DNA of 64,000 nt. It comes from Anodontia alba (lineage: Eukaryota > Mollusca > Bivalvia > Lucinida > Lucinidae). The stretch covers positions 63,386,828 to 63,450,827 of the forward strand of contig OZ024835.1 of NCBI GenBank assembly GCA_964016985.1, written 5' to 3'. Position 1 is the stretch's first letter. Each line of letters opens with the position of its first letter. A model generated the notes under the pieces. The model saw nothing but the letters and a program-made list of their open reading frames with translations, ran no database searches and was not told the origin of the DNA. Made by a program: the position numbers and the translations under genes. This document shows, piece by piece, positions 1 to 9,100 of the stretch.

Positions 1-37
1 CATCTGAGTGCCATGTAAACCTGGACTAGGACCTTGA

Positions 38-102
38 CAAACAGTGCAGACTCAGATCAGATGCTGCAGAATGCAGCGTCTGATAAGGATCTGCACTGTT
101 TG
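38..102. repeat. HA hairpin
   Basis: The left arm CAAACAGTGCAGACTCAGAT pairs with the right arm ATCTGCACTGTTTG, with TGCTGCAGAATGCAGC near the loop. A shift at TCAGATCAGATG shows some decay. Confidence 0.75.
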
Positions 103-126
103 CTTAAAATACAGGGTTAAGAGTTA

Positions 127-486
127 AACGCTCCATATTCCTCAAAAATAGATATTTTTTATCCAAGAAAGGTTTATAAATTGATATATGGTTTTAATAC
201 AGTAATAAAATGTGGCATCTGATAGCCTGTAAAATTTCATTTAGATTCTCGTTTTTGAACTGGATAAAAAATAAAATGATTTTTGATTGTATCTCTGAAT
301 TGATGTTGCCAACATTAATTCAGAATTACGATAAAAAGTCATTTCATTTCAAGAACAAGAGACTAACTGAAATTTTACAGGCATTCAGATGCCACATTTA
401 TTGATTGAATTAATACCATATATCAATTTATTTAACCCTTTTTTGGATAAAAAGCAATCTATATTTGAGAATTATGGAGCCTTTAA
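127..486. mobile_element. MF fold-back element, copy 1
   Basis: The ends GCTCCATATTCCTC and GAATTATGGAGC are inverted, and about 170-bp arms fold back on each other, including ACTGAAATTTTACAGG near the centre. With TA at the edges in better copies, a Tc1/mariner-type origin is possible. Other copies: 14404, 30010 and 35363. Confidence 0.75.
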
Positions 487-589
487 ATGAAACAGTCGTC
501 AGTCCCTGTCCAGGACTATTTACCCGCCTACACTTGGGGACAATGGACTCACTAGTGCTGTCAGTGCATGATTTTCAACTAAAGCATTT

Positions 590-700
590 ATATTTTTCTT
601 CTCTCGACATGAAATCATATGTTGTTGGTATTCATATAAAGTGCCTCTAATGAGTAAACACAACATAGGTTTTGATGGAGAAATAAACAAAATATTTAAC
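590..700. repeat. HB hairpin, degenerate
   Basis: TTTTTCTTCTCTCGACATGA and CATATGTTGTTGGTA face TGAGTAAACACAACATAGGT and TGGAGAAATAAACAAAATAT. Confidence 0.6.
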
Positions 701-733
701 TGAAAAAAAAAAGGGTAAGAGAAAAGTCCAATA

Positions 734-1006
734 AGTGCCACAATCACAAACCACAGCCCTTCCCAGACTCCAAGAAGAAGAGGAAACGGACAAAAACAAG
801 CGCAAATCGAACAAACACACAAAAAGCACCGAGACTAGCTCCCTCTTCCCCAAGCAAGGTAATCGCAATGCTAAAAGGACTGAAAAACACAAGAACAAAA
901 TAACACAAGGCAAGACATAAAACAAATCGCCTCGTAGAATAAACCACAAAGCAACAATAAGTAAGACTAACAACAGGACCACCGCCTAAGAACGGTGGGT
1001 AGAATA
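734..1006. repeat. Shared non-hairpin repeat (also at 28740)
   Basis: TGCCACAATCACAAACCACAGCCCT followed by AGAAGAAGAGGAAACG and a purine-rich tail corresponds to TGCCACAATTACGAGGCACAG...AAGAAGGAGAGA at 28742-28830. It is purine-rich on this strand, which keeps several overlapping frames open without meaning. Confidence 0.45.
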
Positions 1007-1324
1007 AACCACAGAGAGTTTAAAGCATTTTTACGGCCAGTCAACTTCACCCTGGGTCCCGATGGAGCTCTTAATACAGATAAACATTAAAATTTTGTTC
1101 GCATAAAGGCTCCCAACTCAGTCAATGCATCAAAGGGAAAACATAAAAATCAAATTCATCACTAAACATAGCTAATTCTACTGTGTGACAGAGTAAATGA
1201 AAACCAATAGTTGAACCACGGTGATACCCTCTTTTTGCTTGATGTATTAGAAAGAAAATTCATGCTTATTCTTACTGGTATTAAGAAACTGGCTGTCTTG
1301 ACCCTTAAAGAGCTAATCACAACT

Positions 1325-1446
1325 GCAGCAGACATTATTTTGATTTTTTCAGAGAAATTAAAAGACTTGGCATTCCAAGTCTTAAATTAATGTCAAGTCT
1401 TATTTTCTCATGGAATCACAATAATAAAAAAGAGAATGTTGTCTAA
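1325..1446. repeat. HC-type fold-back, degenerate
   Basis: GCAGCAGACATTATTTTGAT and TTTTTCAGAGAAATTAAAAG face CAAGTCTTATTTTCTCAT and GAGAATGTTGTCTAAT. Confidence 0.6.
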
Positions 1447-1543
1447 TACAATTTTGTTTTGCACTAAAACTGTTAATAATTGGCACCTTTTTTAGCCTCA
1501 GGTTCTTTTTTCCCACCAAAGCATAGAACTTTGTGGGTGTTTA

Positions 1544-1745
1544 ATGCTTAGCACGCTCTTAACAAATTCAGTAGATCACAAATTTAATATATGTTTTTTC
1601 TTATTTTTCCCAAAAAATTGGCTTTAACATTTCTAAGGAGACAGTTTGCATGAAATGTCAATGCCCATATTCAGGAAAAATAAGAAAAATAATTTAAAAT
1701 GTTGTCTGCAGAATGGTTCACCTTGCATGCAGAGTGTTAAGAGGG
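1544..1745. repeat. HC fold-back element
   Basis: The outer ends TGCTTAGCACGCTCTTAA and CAGAGTGTTAAGAGGG, and the inner TTTTTCTTATTTTTCCCA versus GGAAAAATAAGAAAAAT, fold together. GTTGTCTGCAG marks the right inner end. Confidence 0.6.
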
Positions 1746-2176
1746 GTGAGAACCCACAACATGTTTTTATGGAGAACTGGAGAAAATTATCCCAGACATC
1801 ACCAAATACTCCTCTTTAAGATGTTATCTGATAATTGCAGTATTAAATTTTCAGTTGCAAGTGAAGAGAGAAAATCCAATGTTTACAGGCGATGCTGACA
1901 TGACATTTCTGGAAAAACTAAAAGACACCTTAAAAATTCAGGGAAAACTGAGATACTCACATAAGGTAATTTTTCCTTGGTCAAAGGAAAAGGCAATGTT
2001 CATTAAGAGTGTACAGTAAATATTATTGCACAAAGCCTTTCATTTTCATCCTTCCAAAGTCTTGACATGACTTAAATAATGTTGAAAGGGGCATAAAACA
2101 CCAAATAATCATCATCATCTGTGATTATGCTCTTCTCGGACATCTGTTCTATTTTTCTATATACATTGTATATGTA
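1746..2176. other. No feature recognised
   Basis: AT-rich sequence. It contains CACAACATGTTTTTATGGAG, a faint HB half, at about 1756 and no coding signal. Confidence 0.4.
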
Positions 2177-2241
2177 AACAATTTTCTAGATGCATAAAAC
2201 AGTTTTCTAGATGCATAAAACAGTTTTCTAGATACATAACA
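2177..2241 (+). repeat. Minisatellite at the left edge of the DIRS-like element
   Basis: Three units of about 24-25 bp, AACAGTTTTCTAGATGCATA-like. Related units occur beyond the right edge at 5582-5705, so the element appears to have landed inside this array. Confidence 0.7.
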
Positions 2242-2425
2242 GTTTAAACTGCACAGTACATTAACCTATAGATAATGTGCTATTCTATTCTGTATTTCAA
2301 ACCTTCCACAGAACAGTTCAGTCTTCTTAAAAAGTCTTAATCCGGAAGGTCCCTTCAAGAGATACCTGTGTGACGTCACTCTCCCCGCTCTTTTGATCAC
2401 ATATCAGTTTCTTTTCTGTGGAAGT
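2240..2425 (+). repeat. DIRS-like left inverted terminal repeat
   Basis: It includes ATAATGTGCTATTCTATTCT, TTTCAAACCTTCCACAGAA, AAGGTCCCTTCAAGAGATAC and CTGTGTGACGTCACTCT. The same blocks appear in the same order on the reverse strand at 5370-5571. Confidence 0.85.
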
Positions 2426-2755
2426 AAACAAAGCATTTTTTCACCGGGTGAAAGAAATATATATGTTCTTTCTTTTCTCTAGTTAAATCTATTAATCCTT
2501 ACTTTCGTATGTTCCTCTATCATTCCTCCACTCATGATGTTATTATTTTGTTAAAATAGTTTTCGATTTCTTGTTATTATTGATCACTTGTCCATGTCAT
2601 GAATGTCATGAATTTTCATGACTTTTCATGAAAATCATTCATGGCGATTGTGGACACATAAAAGCACGGTGGAATAATCACCATAATTGTTTAAAATGCT
2701 CTTCTTGTTCCAGGTTATCCACTTGCTCAATGTGTAGCACTTAGTATGAAGAAAT

Positions 2756-3100
2756 TTGGACTTGCAGATAAACGTAGAAACTTATGCTACAGGAAAGTCA
2801 CTGATGACAAGAAAAAGACAGAATAAGAAGAGAAGGAAGACTGGCTGTCATTCAGATTTATCTAATGACATATCTTATGATAGGAGCCCCACCCCACAGG
2901 GCTATACTGCCAGGAGTAAGACCCATCATTGTGGCAGCTTATTGGACACCGAGTGCTTCAAAAGCTTGTTCACCAGGCACCAGACCAGTCAACCAGGCAC
3001 TGGTCAGCCAGTCACCAGTCAATCAGGCACCGGTCAACCAGGCACCAGTCAACCAGGCCCCAGTCAACCAGTCACCGGTCAACCAGTTACAGGTCATTAA
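2756..3100 (+). pseudogene. Start of DIRS-like gag region with a 15-bp minisatellite
   Basis: An open frame of 114 codons begins with a basic stretch (TRKRQNKKRRKTG). From about 2970 it runs into a GGCACCAGTCAACCA-type 15-bp repeat, giving a QPGTGQPVTSQ-like peptide. All three frames stay open through the repeat, so openness alone does not show coding. I cannot tell whether it was part of gag or a later expansion. Confidence 0.35.
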
Positions 3101-3524
3101 GTGATTACCAGGCACCAGGTACCGGACGTTTACTCACCAGGCACCGGTTATCACACATCAGACGTCTGATAAGGATTACCCGGTAACAAATAAAACAAAT
3201 AGGAGTTCTGAGCAGTTGTTCCCGAGTGATCCTCAGAACTCCTTTGCTTTAGAAAAGAGTGTTACTGCCTCTAGAGCCAGACTTTAGTCAGATGTCTGAC
3301 CAAGCATAATCATAGCTCTGTCAAGTAATACTTGAGGTTTCAGACGACAGGCATACATTTAGGCATAGTAGAAGAGACTTTACTAAAAAATAAACACAAG
3401 ACTAAGAAGAGGAGAAGATGCAGATAGTCATATCCTTCCTCCTCTTCTGGATCCTCCTCAGATTCTCATAAGAAATAAAAGATCTAAGAGGTCAAAATAG
3501 TTACATAAGAGAAGAAGAAAGCAT

Positions 3525-3941
3525 TTGCCATTGTCTTCTTCTTCCTCTTCAGATCATTCCATCCATAATTATGGAAGATATAAGAGACCAAGATTATCTC
3601 CACAGGTTGCAGAGGTTCCAAGTACTCTGCAACCTGTCATGACTATGGATCGGACACCGATTATAGATTCGCATAATGTGGTGCAACAATTAAAGACATC
3701 AGGTTCTGAATCAGATTTGGAAACCTGGTCCTTTGAAAGAACTGTTAATAAGATCTTTAGACTGCTTCCTCAGAAGTTATGTCCTAGACCGACAGAGAAA
3801 AATACTCCTACAAAGCCACTTTCAGGAATAGAGCACATAATGGAGAATTGTTCTTCTCCATTACTTACGCTCCCGCAGTCTAAGTTAGTAGAAAGTACCA
3901 CCAAGTTCTTACAGAGCAAAGTAAACTCAGATTTTTACTAA
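3525..3941 (+). pseudogene. DIRS-like gag fragment (part 1)
   Basis: A 138-codon open segment, Ser-rich at first (SSSSSSDHS), then KRPRLSPQV and FERTVNKIFRLLP. It stops at 3939-3941 and resumes in another frame. Its place after the left repeat and before the pol-like segment fits gag. No family motif is strong enough for more. Confidence 0.5.
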
Positions 3942-4139
3942 AGGTTTGCTATATCCTCAGCATTTGGTTTCATTCTTAGTGCCAACCAAATTCTATAGAA
4001 GCCAGAAGCAGTACTTTCCTACAGAGAACCTTCCCCTACTAGAACCTGACATCTTGCTTTTGGATATATCTACAAGGGGAAGCTGTGTTCTGTCCCAGTA
4101 AAAAATATAGAATTCTGGGAAAAGAGAGCTAGCAAATTA

Positions 4140-4628
4140 GTGGCGATGAATTCGCACGCGGATTTGTTCTCTTCTGCAACCTATTTATGCCTCCAACAAG
4201 AATCTATGTCAGTTGGAGCTCTGTCTAGACTCTTGGAGGATGTAGCCCAACCCATTAGACATTCAGTAGCAATGTCAACCATTCTGGCTACAGAGCTGTG
4301 TCAGGCTAGATACGATGCCATAATAGACACCTCAAAATTACTTTTGGAAAACTCCAGTTACGAGTTACAGAATGCTCCAATAAATGCTAGATTGTGGTTT
4401 GGTAATAAAATAAAGGAAGTCGCTAAGTCTGACTATGAAGCGCAACAACAGAGATTCTTAGCCTCTTCCTCAACTGATGCTAGCCAACAACAGAAACATC
4501 TTATTCGGTTCTCAAGTCATTTAAAAGACCAAAACTGCCGAACAAGCAGTCTAGACCTAAGCAGTTGCAAATGTGAAGGTCTAAAACGCAGACACAGTCC
4601 TTTACGTCTGGTACTAGAAAGGACGTAA
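4140..4628 (+). pseudogene. DIRS-like gag fragment (part 2)
   Basis: An open segment of about 162 codons, largely helical by composition (SVGALSRLLEDVAQPIRHSV, ATELCQARYDAI, NARLWFGNKIKEV). The pattern, with a polar Q/S-rich end, resembles the C-terminal half of gag in DIRS-like elements. The true start is probably upstream, where stops now break the frame. Confidence 0.5.
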
Positions 4629-4657
4629 ATAAGACAAGAAGTAACTACAAACAGTTC

Positions 4658-5026
4658 TTGTCCTCTAAGCAGGCCTTATCCTCCACACAAAGTTCTGAAA
4701 GCCAATCCTTTCCACTGCCTATCTTAACGTACCCAGATATTCCAGTGGGAGAAAGATTGGCCCACTTTGTCGAACAGTGGGGAGAATTAACAAACAACAA
4801 ATGGGTCCTCTCTATCATTAGACATGGTTTTGGGATAGTATTCAGGTCTACTCCCTCTCTTTCATCAGTTCCGATGTCTGAGTCAATCTTCTTCTCTCCG
4901 TTACTGCGAATCAGGGACATCTCTCAAAACGCTGATAATCTTCACACTTTGGGCCCAATAGTTGTTGCCCAAAGAGTGGTGGGGGGGGCCAGGAAACTAG
5001 TGGCTTTGTCACCTAGAGAAACCTGA
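4658..5026 (+). pseudogene. DIRS-like pol fragment, N-terminal end only
   Basis: A 122-codon segment containing PVGERLAHFVEQWGELTNN and KWVLSIIRHGFGIVF. This is the GRL-x-F-x-x-W...WVL-x-I-x-x-G motif that stands just before the reverse transcriptase domain in DIRS-type pol proteins. It ends before any catalytic motif; the next 200 bp are non-coding and lead into the internal complementary region. Confidence 0.55.
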
Positions 5027-5228
5027 CAGCCTCCAAAGCTTATGTTACATATATGAAGGTGATTACTATCTTGCATTTATGTTAGGAAATTAGATCATTC
5101 TTAAGATATCTATATCATGAATGTATCTTATTCCTAAGAGTTTCCTGAACCTTAATGCAGAAGTTTGGGATTCATTATATAAACTATTTGTGTTAGAACT
5201 AGGAGATCCTCCTAATCTGCAAATTCTA

Positions 5229-5316
5229 GCACATTATCCATAGGTTAATGTATTGTGCAGTTAAAATGAAGTTTTTAAAAATAAAACATTTTAACAAGCA
5301 ATACTTAACCTATAGC
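5229..5316. repeat. DIRS-like internal complementary region
   Basis: The first half (TCCATAGGTTAATGTATTGT) is the reverse complement of the left outer end (2240-2281). The second half (AACAAGCAATACTTAACCTA) is the reverse complement of the right outer end (5527-5571). In DIRS replication this region is thought to template completion of the ends through a circular intermediate. Confidence 0.8.
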
Positions 5317-5369
5317 TAAGAGAATCCCACCTTCCTTCCCCATGTAGCTCAGTTATATTGTTCTTATAC

Positions 5370-5571
5370 TTCAAAGAAACTGACACGTGATGAAAAGAGC
5401 AGAAAGAGTGACGTCACACAGGTATCTCTTTAAGGGACCTTCTGGATTAAGACTCTTTAAGATGACTGAACCTTCGTTTTTTCTGTGGAAGGTTTGAAAT
5501 ACAGAATAGAATAGCACATTATCTATATGTTAAGTATTGCTTGTTAAAGTATGTTTTACTTTTAAAAACTT
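5370..5571 (-). repeat. DIRS-like right inverted terminal repeat
   Basis: Reverse complement of the left repeat with moderate divergence (for example AGAGTGACGTCACACAGGTA and AGAATAGAATAGCACATTAT). The outermost segment from about 5527 differs from the left end, as is usual for DIRS elements, and its complement is stored in the internal region. Confidence 0.85.
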
Positions 5572-5581
5572 AATTTTTGAG

Positions 5582-5705
5582 ATACATGCAAAAACAGTTT
5601 TTCTAGCTACATATTAACAGTTTTTTAGATACATAGAAAAACTTTTTTTTTTTTGATACATAAAACAGTTTTTGAGATACACAGAAAAGCAGTTTTCTGG
5701 ATACA
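5582..5705 (+). repeat. Minisatellite at the right edge of the DIRS-like element
   Basis: Four to five diverged units (AACAGTTTTTCTAGCTACAT, ACAGTTTTTTAGATACATAG, AACAGTTTTTGAGATACACA, CAGTTTTCTGGATACA). They match the units left of 2241. Confidence 0.65.
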
Positions 5706-6000
5706 GTAAAAATTCAATGACTCTAAACCTGATGGCCGGTATGGCTTGTTTACCATCATTGATTCCGACTCATTTTTGAGTCCCTTGGAAATTCTTCTAA
5801 AAGCTCAAAAAAACAAATATTTGTAATTATTTTTGGCAAATTAACTTATTTTATGATAAAAAAGTATGTTAGGAGTACTCACTGGAATTGCTGCATGGAG
5901 ATGATTTTAATGAGTACACTCAACATATTTTTTTAATAGAAAATCGAAAAGACATACCAAAATTATCCCCATTTGTCTCCTGACCTGGCACTATGATCAG
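5706..6000. mobile_element. PG-type element, decayed
   Basis: TTCAATGACTCTAAACC, CGACTCATTTTTGAGTCCCT and the AAACAAATATTTGTAATT centre match the element at 44519-44838 in order. The right end has decayed. Confidence 0.5.
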
Positions 6001-6120
6001 CTCTCAGGGGCTTGCATATTTAAAATAAATTTTCATGGTTCTAAAGATGTTCAGCTTTTGAAGGTAGACTTTGTGAACACATGTATTTACGAAAGTTTTC
6101 TACTGTTTCATTTTATTCAG

Positions 6121-6193
6121 GTGATGTATTATGCGGGAATGCGGCTATATGTTTGCTGTTCCCAGGCTGTGGATTATAATGGCTTAATGGAAG
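6121..6193 (+). CDS. UQCC1: UQCC1 exon a (first exon visible)
   Basis: A pyrimidine-rich tract ending TTTATTCAG precedes it, and the donor is GAAG|GTAAGC. It encodes 24 residues plus one base, including MRLYVCCSQAVDYNGLME, which corresponds to the R-MY-x-x-C...DF/DY-E-E-F stretch before the chaperone core. The donor sequence is itself the first unit of the minisatellite that fills the start of the next intron. Confidence 0.82.
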
Positions 6194-9100
6194 GTAAGCA
6201 AATAGTTCATTTTGCAATCAGGTAGGCTCAGACGCATAGATTTCTTAAAATTTCATACACCAAAGTTTCTGACAAAATGGCATATGCAAGAAGTGCAGAC
6301 CCAGATGAGACTGCTCCTGAAGGAGAAGACTTATCAGGGTCAACACTGTTTGCCATTCAACTAAGTATCTTAGGAAACAACTGCATAAAAAGCAAATATT
6401 TGACCAAAAAGTGTTCCAAATTATAGGACATTCACCATAGGTTCTCTCTTTTGTGAGCAGGTAAGCAAATAATTTCATTGTTTTATGGGCAGTTAAGCAA
6501 ACAGATTCTCTGTTTTGTGAGCAGGTAAGCAAAAAATTTCACTGTTTTACAGGTAAATAAATTGTTTCTCTGTTTTGTGAGCAGATAAGCTAAACGTTTC
6601 TTAGTTCTGTGAGCAGGTAAGCCAAAAATAGATGTTTGCAAGCAGGTAAGCTAATAGTTCCTCTGTTTTACGAGCAGTTAAGCAGAAAGTTTTGCTGTTG
6701 AGCAGATGAGTAAATAGTTTACCTATTTTGTGAGCAGATAAGCTAATTGTTTCTCTGTTTTGTGAGCTGGTAAGCACACAGTTTCTCTGTTTTATGAGCA
6801 AGTAAGTTAAAGGTTTTGCCGTTTTGCAAGCAGGCAAGTAAATAGTTTCTCTGTTTTGTGAGTAGGTAAGCTAATAGTTTCTCTGTTTTGTGAGTAGGTA
6901 AGCAAATAGTTTCTCTGTTTTGTGAATGGGTAAGCAAATAGTTTCTCTATGTTGTGAGCAGGTAAGTAAATAGTTCCCATGTTTTGTGAGCAGGTCAGCA
7001 GACAGTTTCTCTTGTTTTATGAGCAAGTAAGCAAACAGTTTTGCTGTTTTGCAAGCAGGCAAGTAAATAGTTTCTCTGTTTTTTTTTTTTGAGCAGGTAA
7101 GCAAATAGTTTCTCTGTTTTGTGAGTAGGTAAGCAAATAGTTACTCTGTGTTTGAGCAGGTAAGCAAATAGTTCGGGTGTTTTATGAGCAGGTAAGCAAA
7201 ATGTTTCGCTGTTTCGCAAGCAGCTAAGCAAATCGCTTCTCTGTGGGAGTGAATGTATTCTGAACTGGTAAGCAAAGTTTTGCTGTTTTGCAAGCCAGTC
7301 TTTTCATAAATGTTAAAACACATTTGTATTTTTGCCAGCATTATGAGCACTGAATTAAATGACTGAATAGTTTTATGTTTCCTATCAAATGACCACAAGT
7401 TTAAGAAATTTCTAGCCTATATATTGCCTCAAATTAAGGTACATGCCTGGAGATTTAACTTTAGAACATAGATGGATAAATAATGCTTGTGTCAGGTAAA
7501 TGGAATAAAAAAAAATAATTTAAGCATGGGTACAGCATTTCCTACAATATTGCATGTCTGCCAAACAATGGCATAGCTACAGATAAGAGGGGGTATCCAG
7601 ATAATATTTTTCTTATTTGTCTACAAAAACATATGTTGTGGGTACTCATTAGAAGTGCCTCGTCGAGGCGCATCTAATGAATACCCATAATGTACGTTTT
7701 TGTAGACAAATAAGAAAGATATCAGCATTTTTCAGATGCAAAAAGCGCCTTATCTGTTGCTATGAATGATTCGGATTGCCTGCTTGCTCGCAGTTGGTAG
7801 CTAAACATACTCAGTCTTCCTTTAGATGACTTACAGAGGTTCTGCTCAGAATTTGTGCAGGCTATTCCAAATCTTTGCCTGCGCACAAGCAGTCTTGCAT
7901 GAAATGCTGTGCCCCAACTCATTTGAAGTAAAGGAAGAAACCATGACTTTTTGTTTTCTTTGTTTATTAGTGTGGTGAAAAACAAAAATGGTAGCTGTCA
8001 CATTTTTGGTGGGAAGTAATGTACATAATTCTTGATAAAATGCTTTTTTTTTTTCAATCAGTGTTTTTTTTATTTCTCCATGAAAACATATGTTGTGGGT
8101 ACACGTTAGTGCCTCAGTGAGGCACTTCTGATGAGAACCCACAACATATGTTTTTGTGGAGAAACAAGAAAAATATTTACCTGATATCTTCTTTTATCTA
8201 GATCTAGGATGTTCATAGGATATCACAATTTACAGTAAATGTTCTTAAATTTGAAATTTTTAATTTCCATATTTTTGTGTCCTAATTTTTGCTTTTTATG
8301 CACCTATTTCTTAAATACTAAGTGGGATAACAAATTGAAGATCCTGATCAGACTGCTTCTGCAGGAACAGTCTTATCTGGGTCTGCACTGTCTGTATATA
8401 GCTACTTTGTCAATAAATTTAGAAAACAAAATTTTAGGATTTGGTAAACAAATGATGATATTTACTTTATTATCCAAAGAAGTTCTTTGAAATGACAATG
8501 TTTCTTTTCTTGGCTACATTCTCAATTTCTGTTTCAGCTTGTAAATTGCCTCAGACATTTTTTACCTGGTACAAATTAACGGCTCTCCATGTCTGGTAAG
8601 TATTCAAACAAAAATCACCTAATCAAAGAGCACAGATGCTGATCAGATTGTAGATCAAGTGATCGCAAGATTGAATCCCAGCTCAACTACATAATTTTTT
8701 TGGAGATTGATCATGAAATCATTTCTATGGTCATTCTCCCCCTTCGCTGATTCATGAAGGGAAGCTGTCAGTTACTGATAAAAGTATGTGCAAGTGTTGG
8801 TTAACTGCTAAGAAAACTAAGCCTACTCAAGAAAAATTGTAAATAAGTTAATTATCTAGCTTCACATGGCCTAAACAACGCTGACAGGGCCATAAAACTT
8901 CTATTCATACTTAGATTCAGCAGATTTTGCTTTTCTACAATGTCTTTTAGATGAGTTGTTAAGAAGGAGAACCATATTTACCCTTAGTATTGGAGCACCT
9001 TACACCAAAACCTCTTACAACACTATTGTTGGGGTCCATAGCATAAACCATGTTAGTTAAACAAAAGTGTTATATCCAAACAAAAATATACATTTTTGGG

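Larger units (their letters stand above)
2240..5571 (+). mobile_element. DIRS-like retroelement, internally deleted
   Basis: It has the hallmark of DIRS elements. Inverted terminal repeats (2240-2425 and 5370-5571) are reverse complements of each other. Near the right end a short internal complementary region (5229-5316) is complementary first to the outer left end and then to the outer right end. Between them are remains of a gag-like ORF and the beginning of a pol-like ORF. The reverse transcriptase core, RNase H, methyltransferase-like and tyrosine recombinase regions are missing. At 3.3 kb it is shorter than typical full DIRS elements, so it is a non-autonomous deletion copy. Confidence 0.8.

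Noticed and set aside
2865..3186. Three overlapping Gln/Pro/Thr-rich ORFs as a structural protein
   Set aside because: All three frames of a 15-bp minisatellite are open, so openness carries no information.
6440..7280. Regularly spaced short repeats resembling a CRISPR array, with several reverse-strand ORFs
   Set aside because: Units are diverged, there are no unique spacers, and the setting is an animal intron; it is a minisatellite, and the ORFs are repeat by-products.
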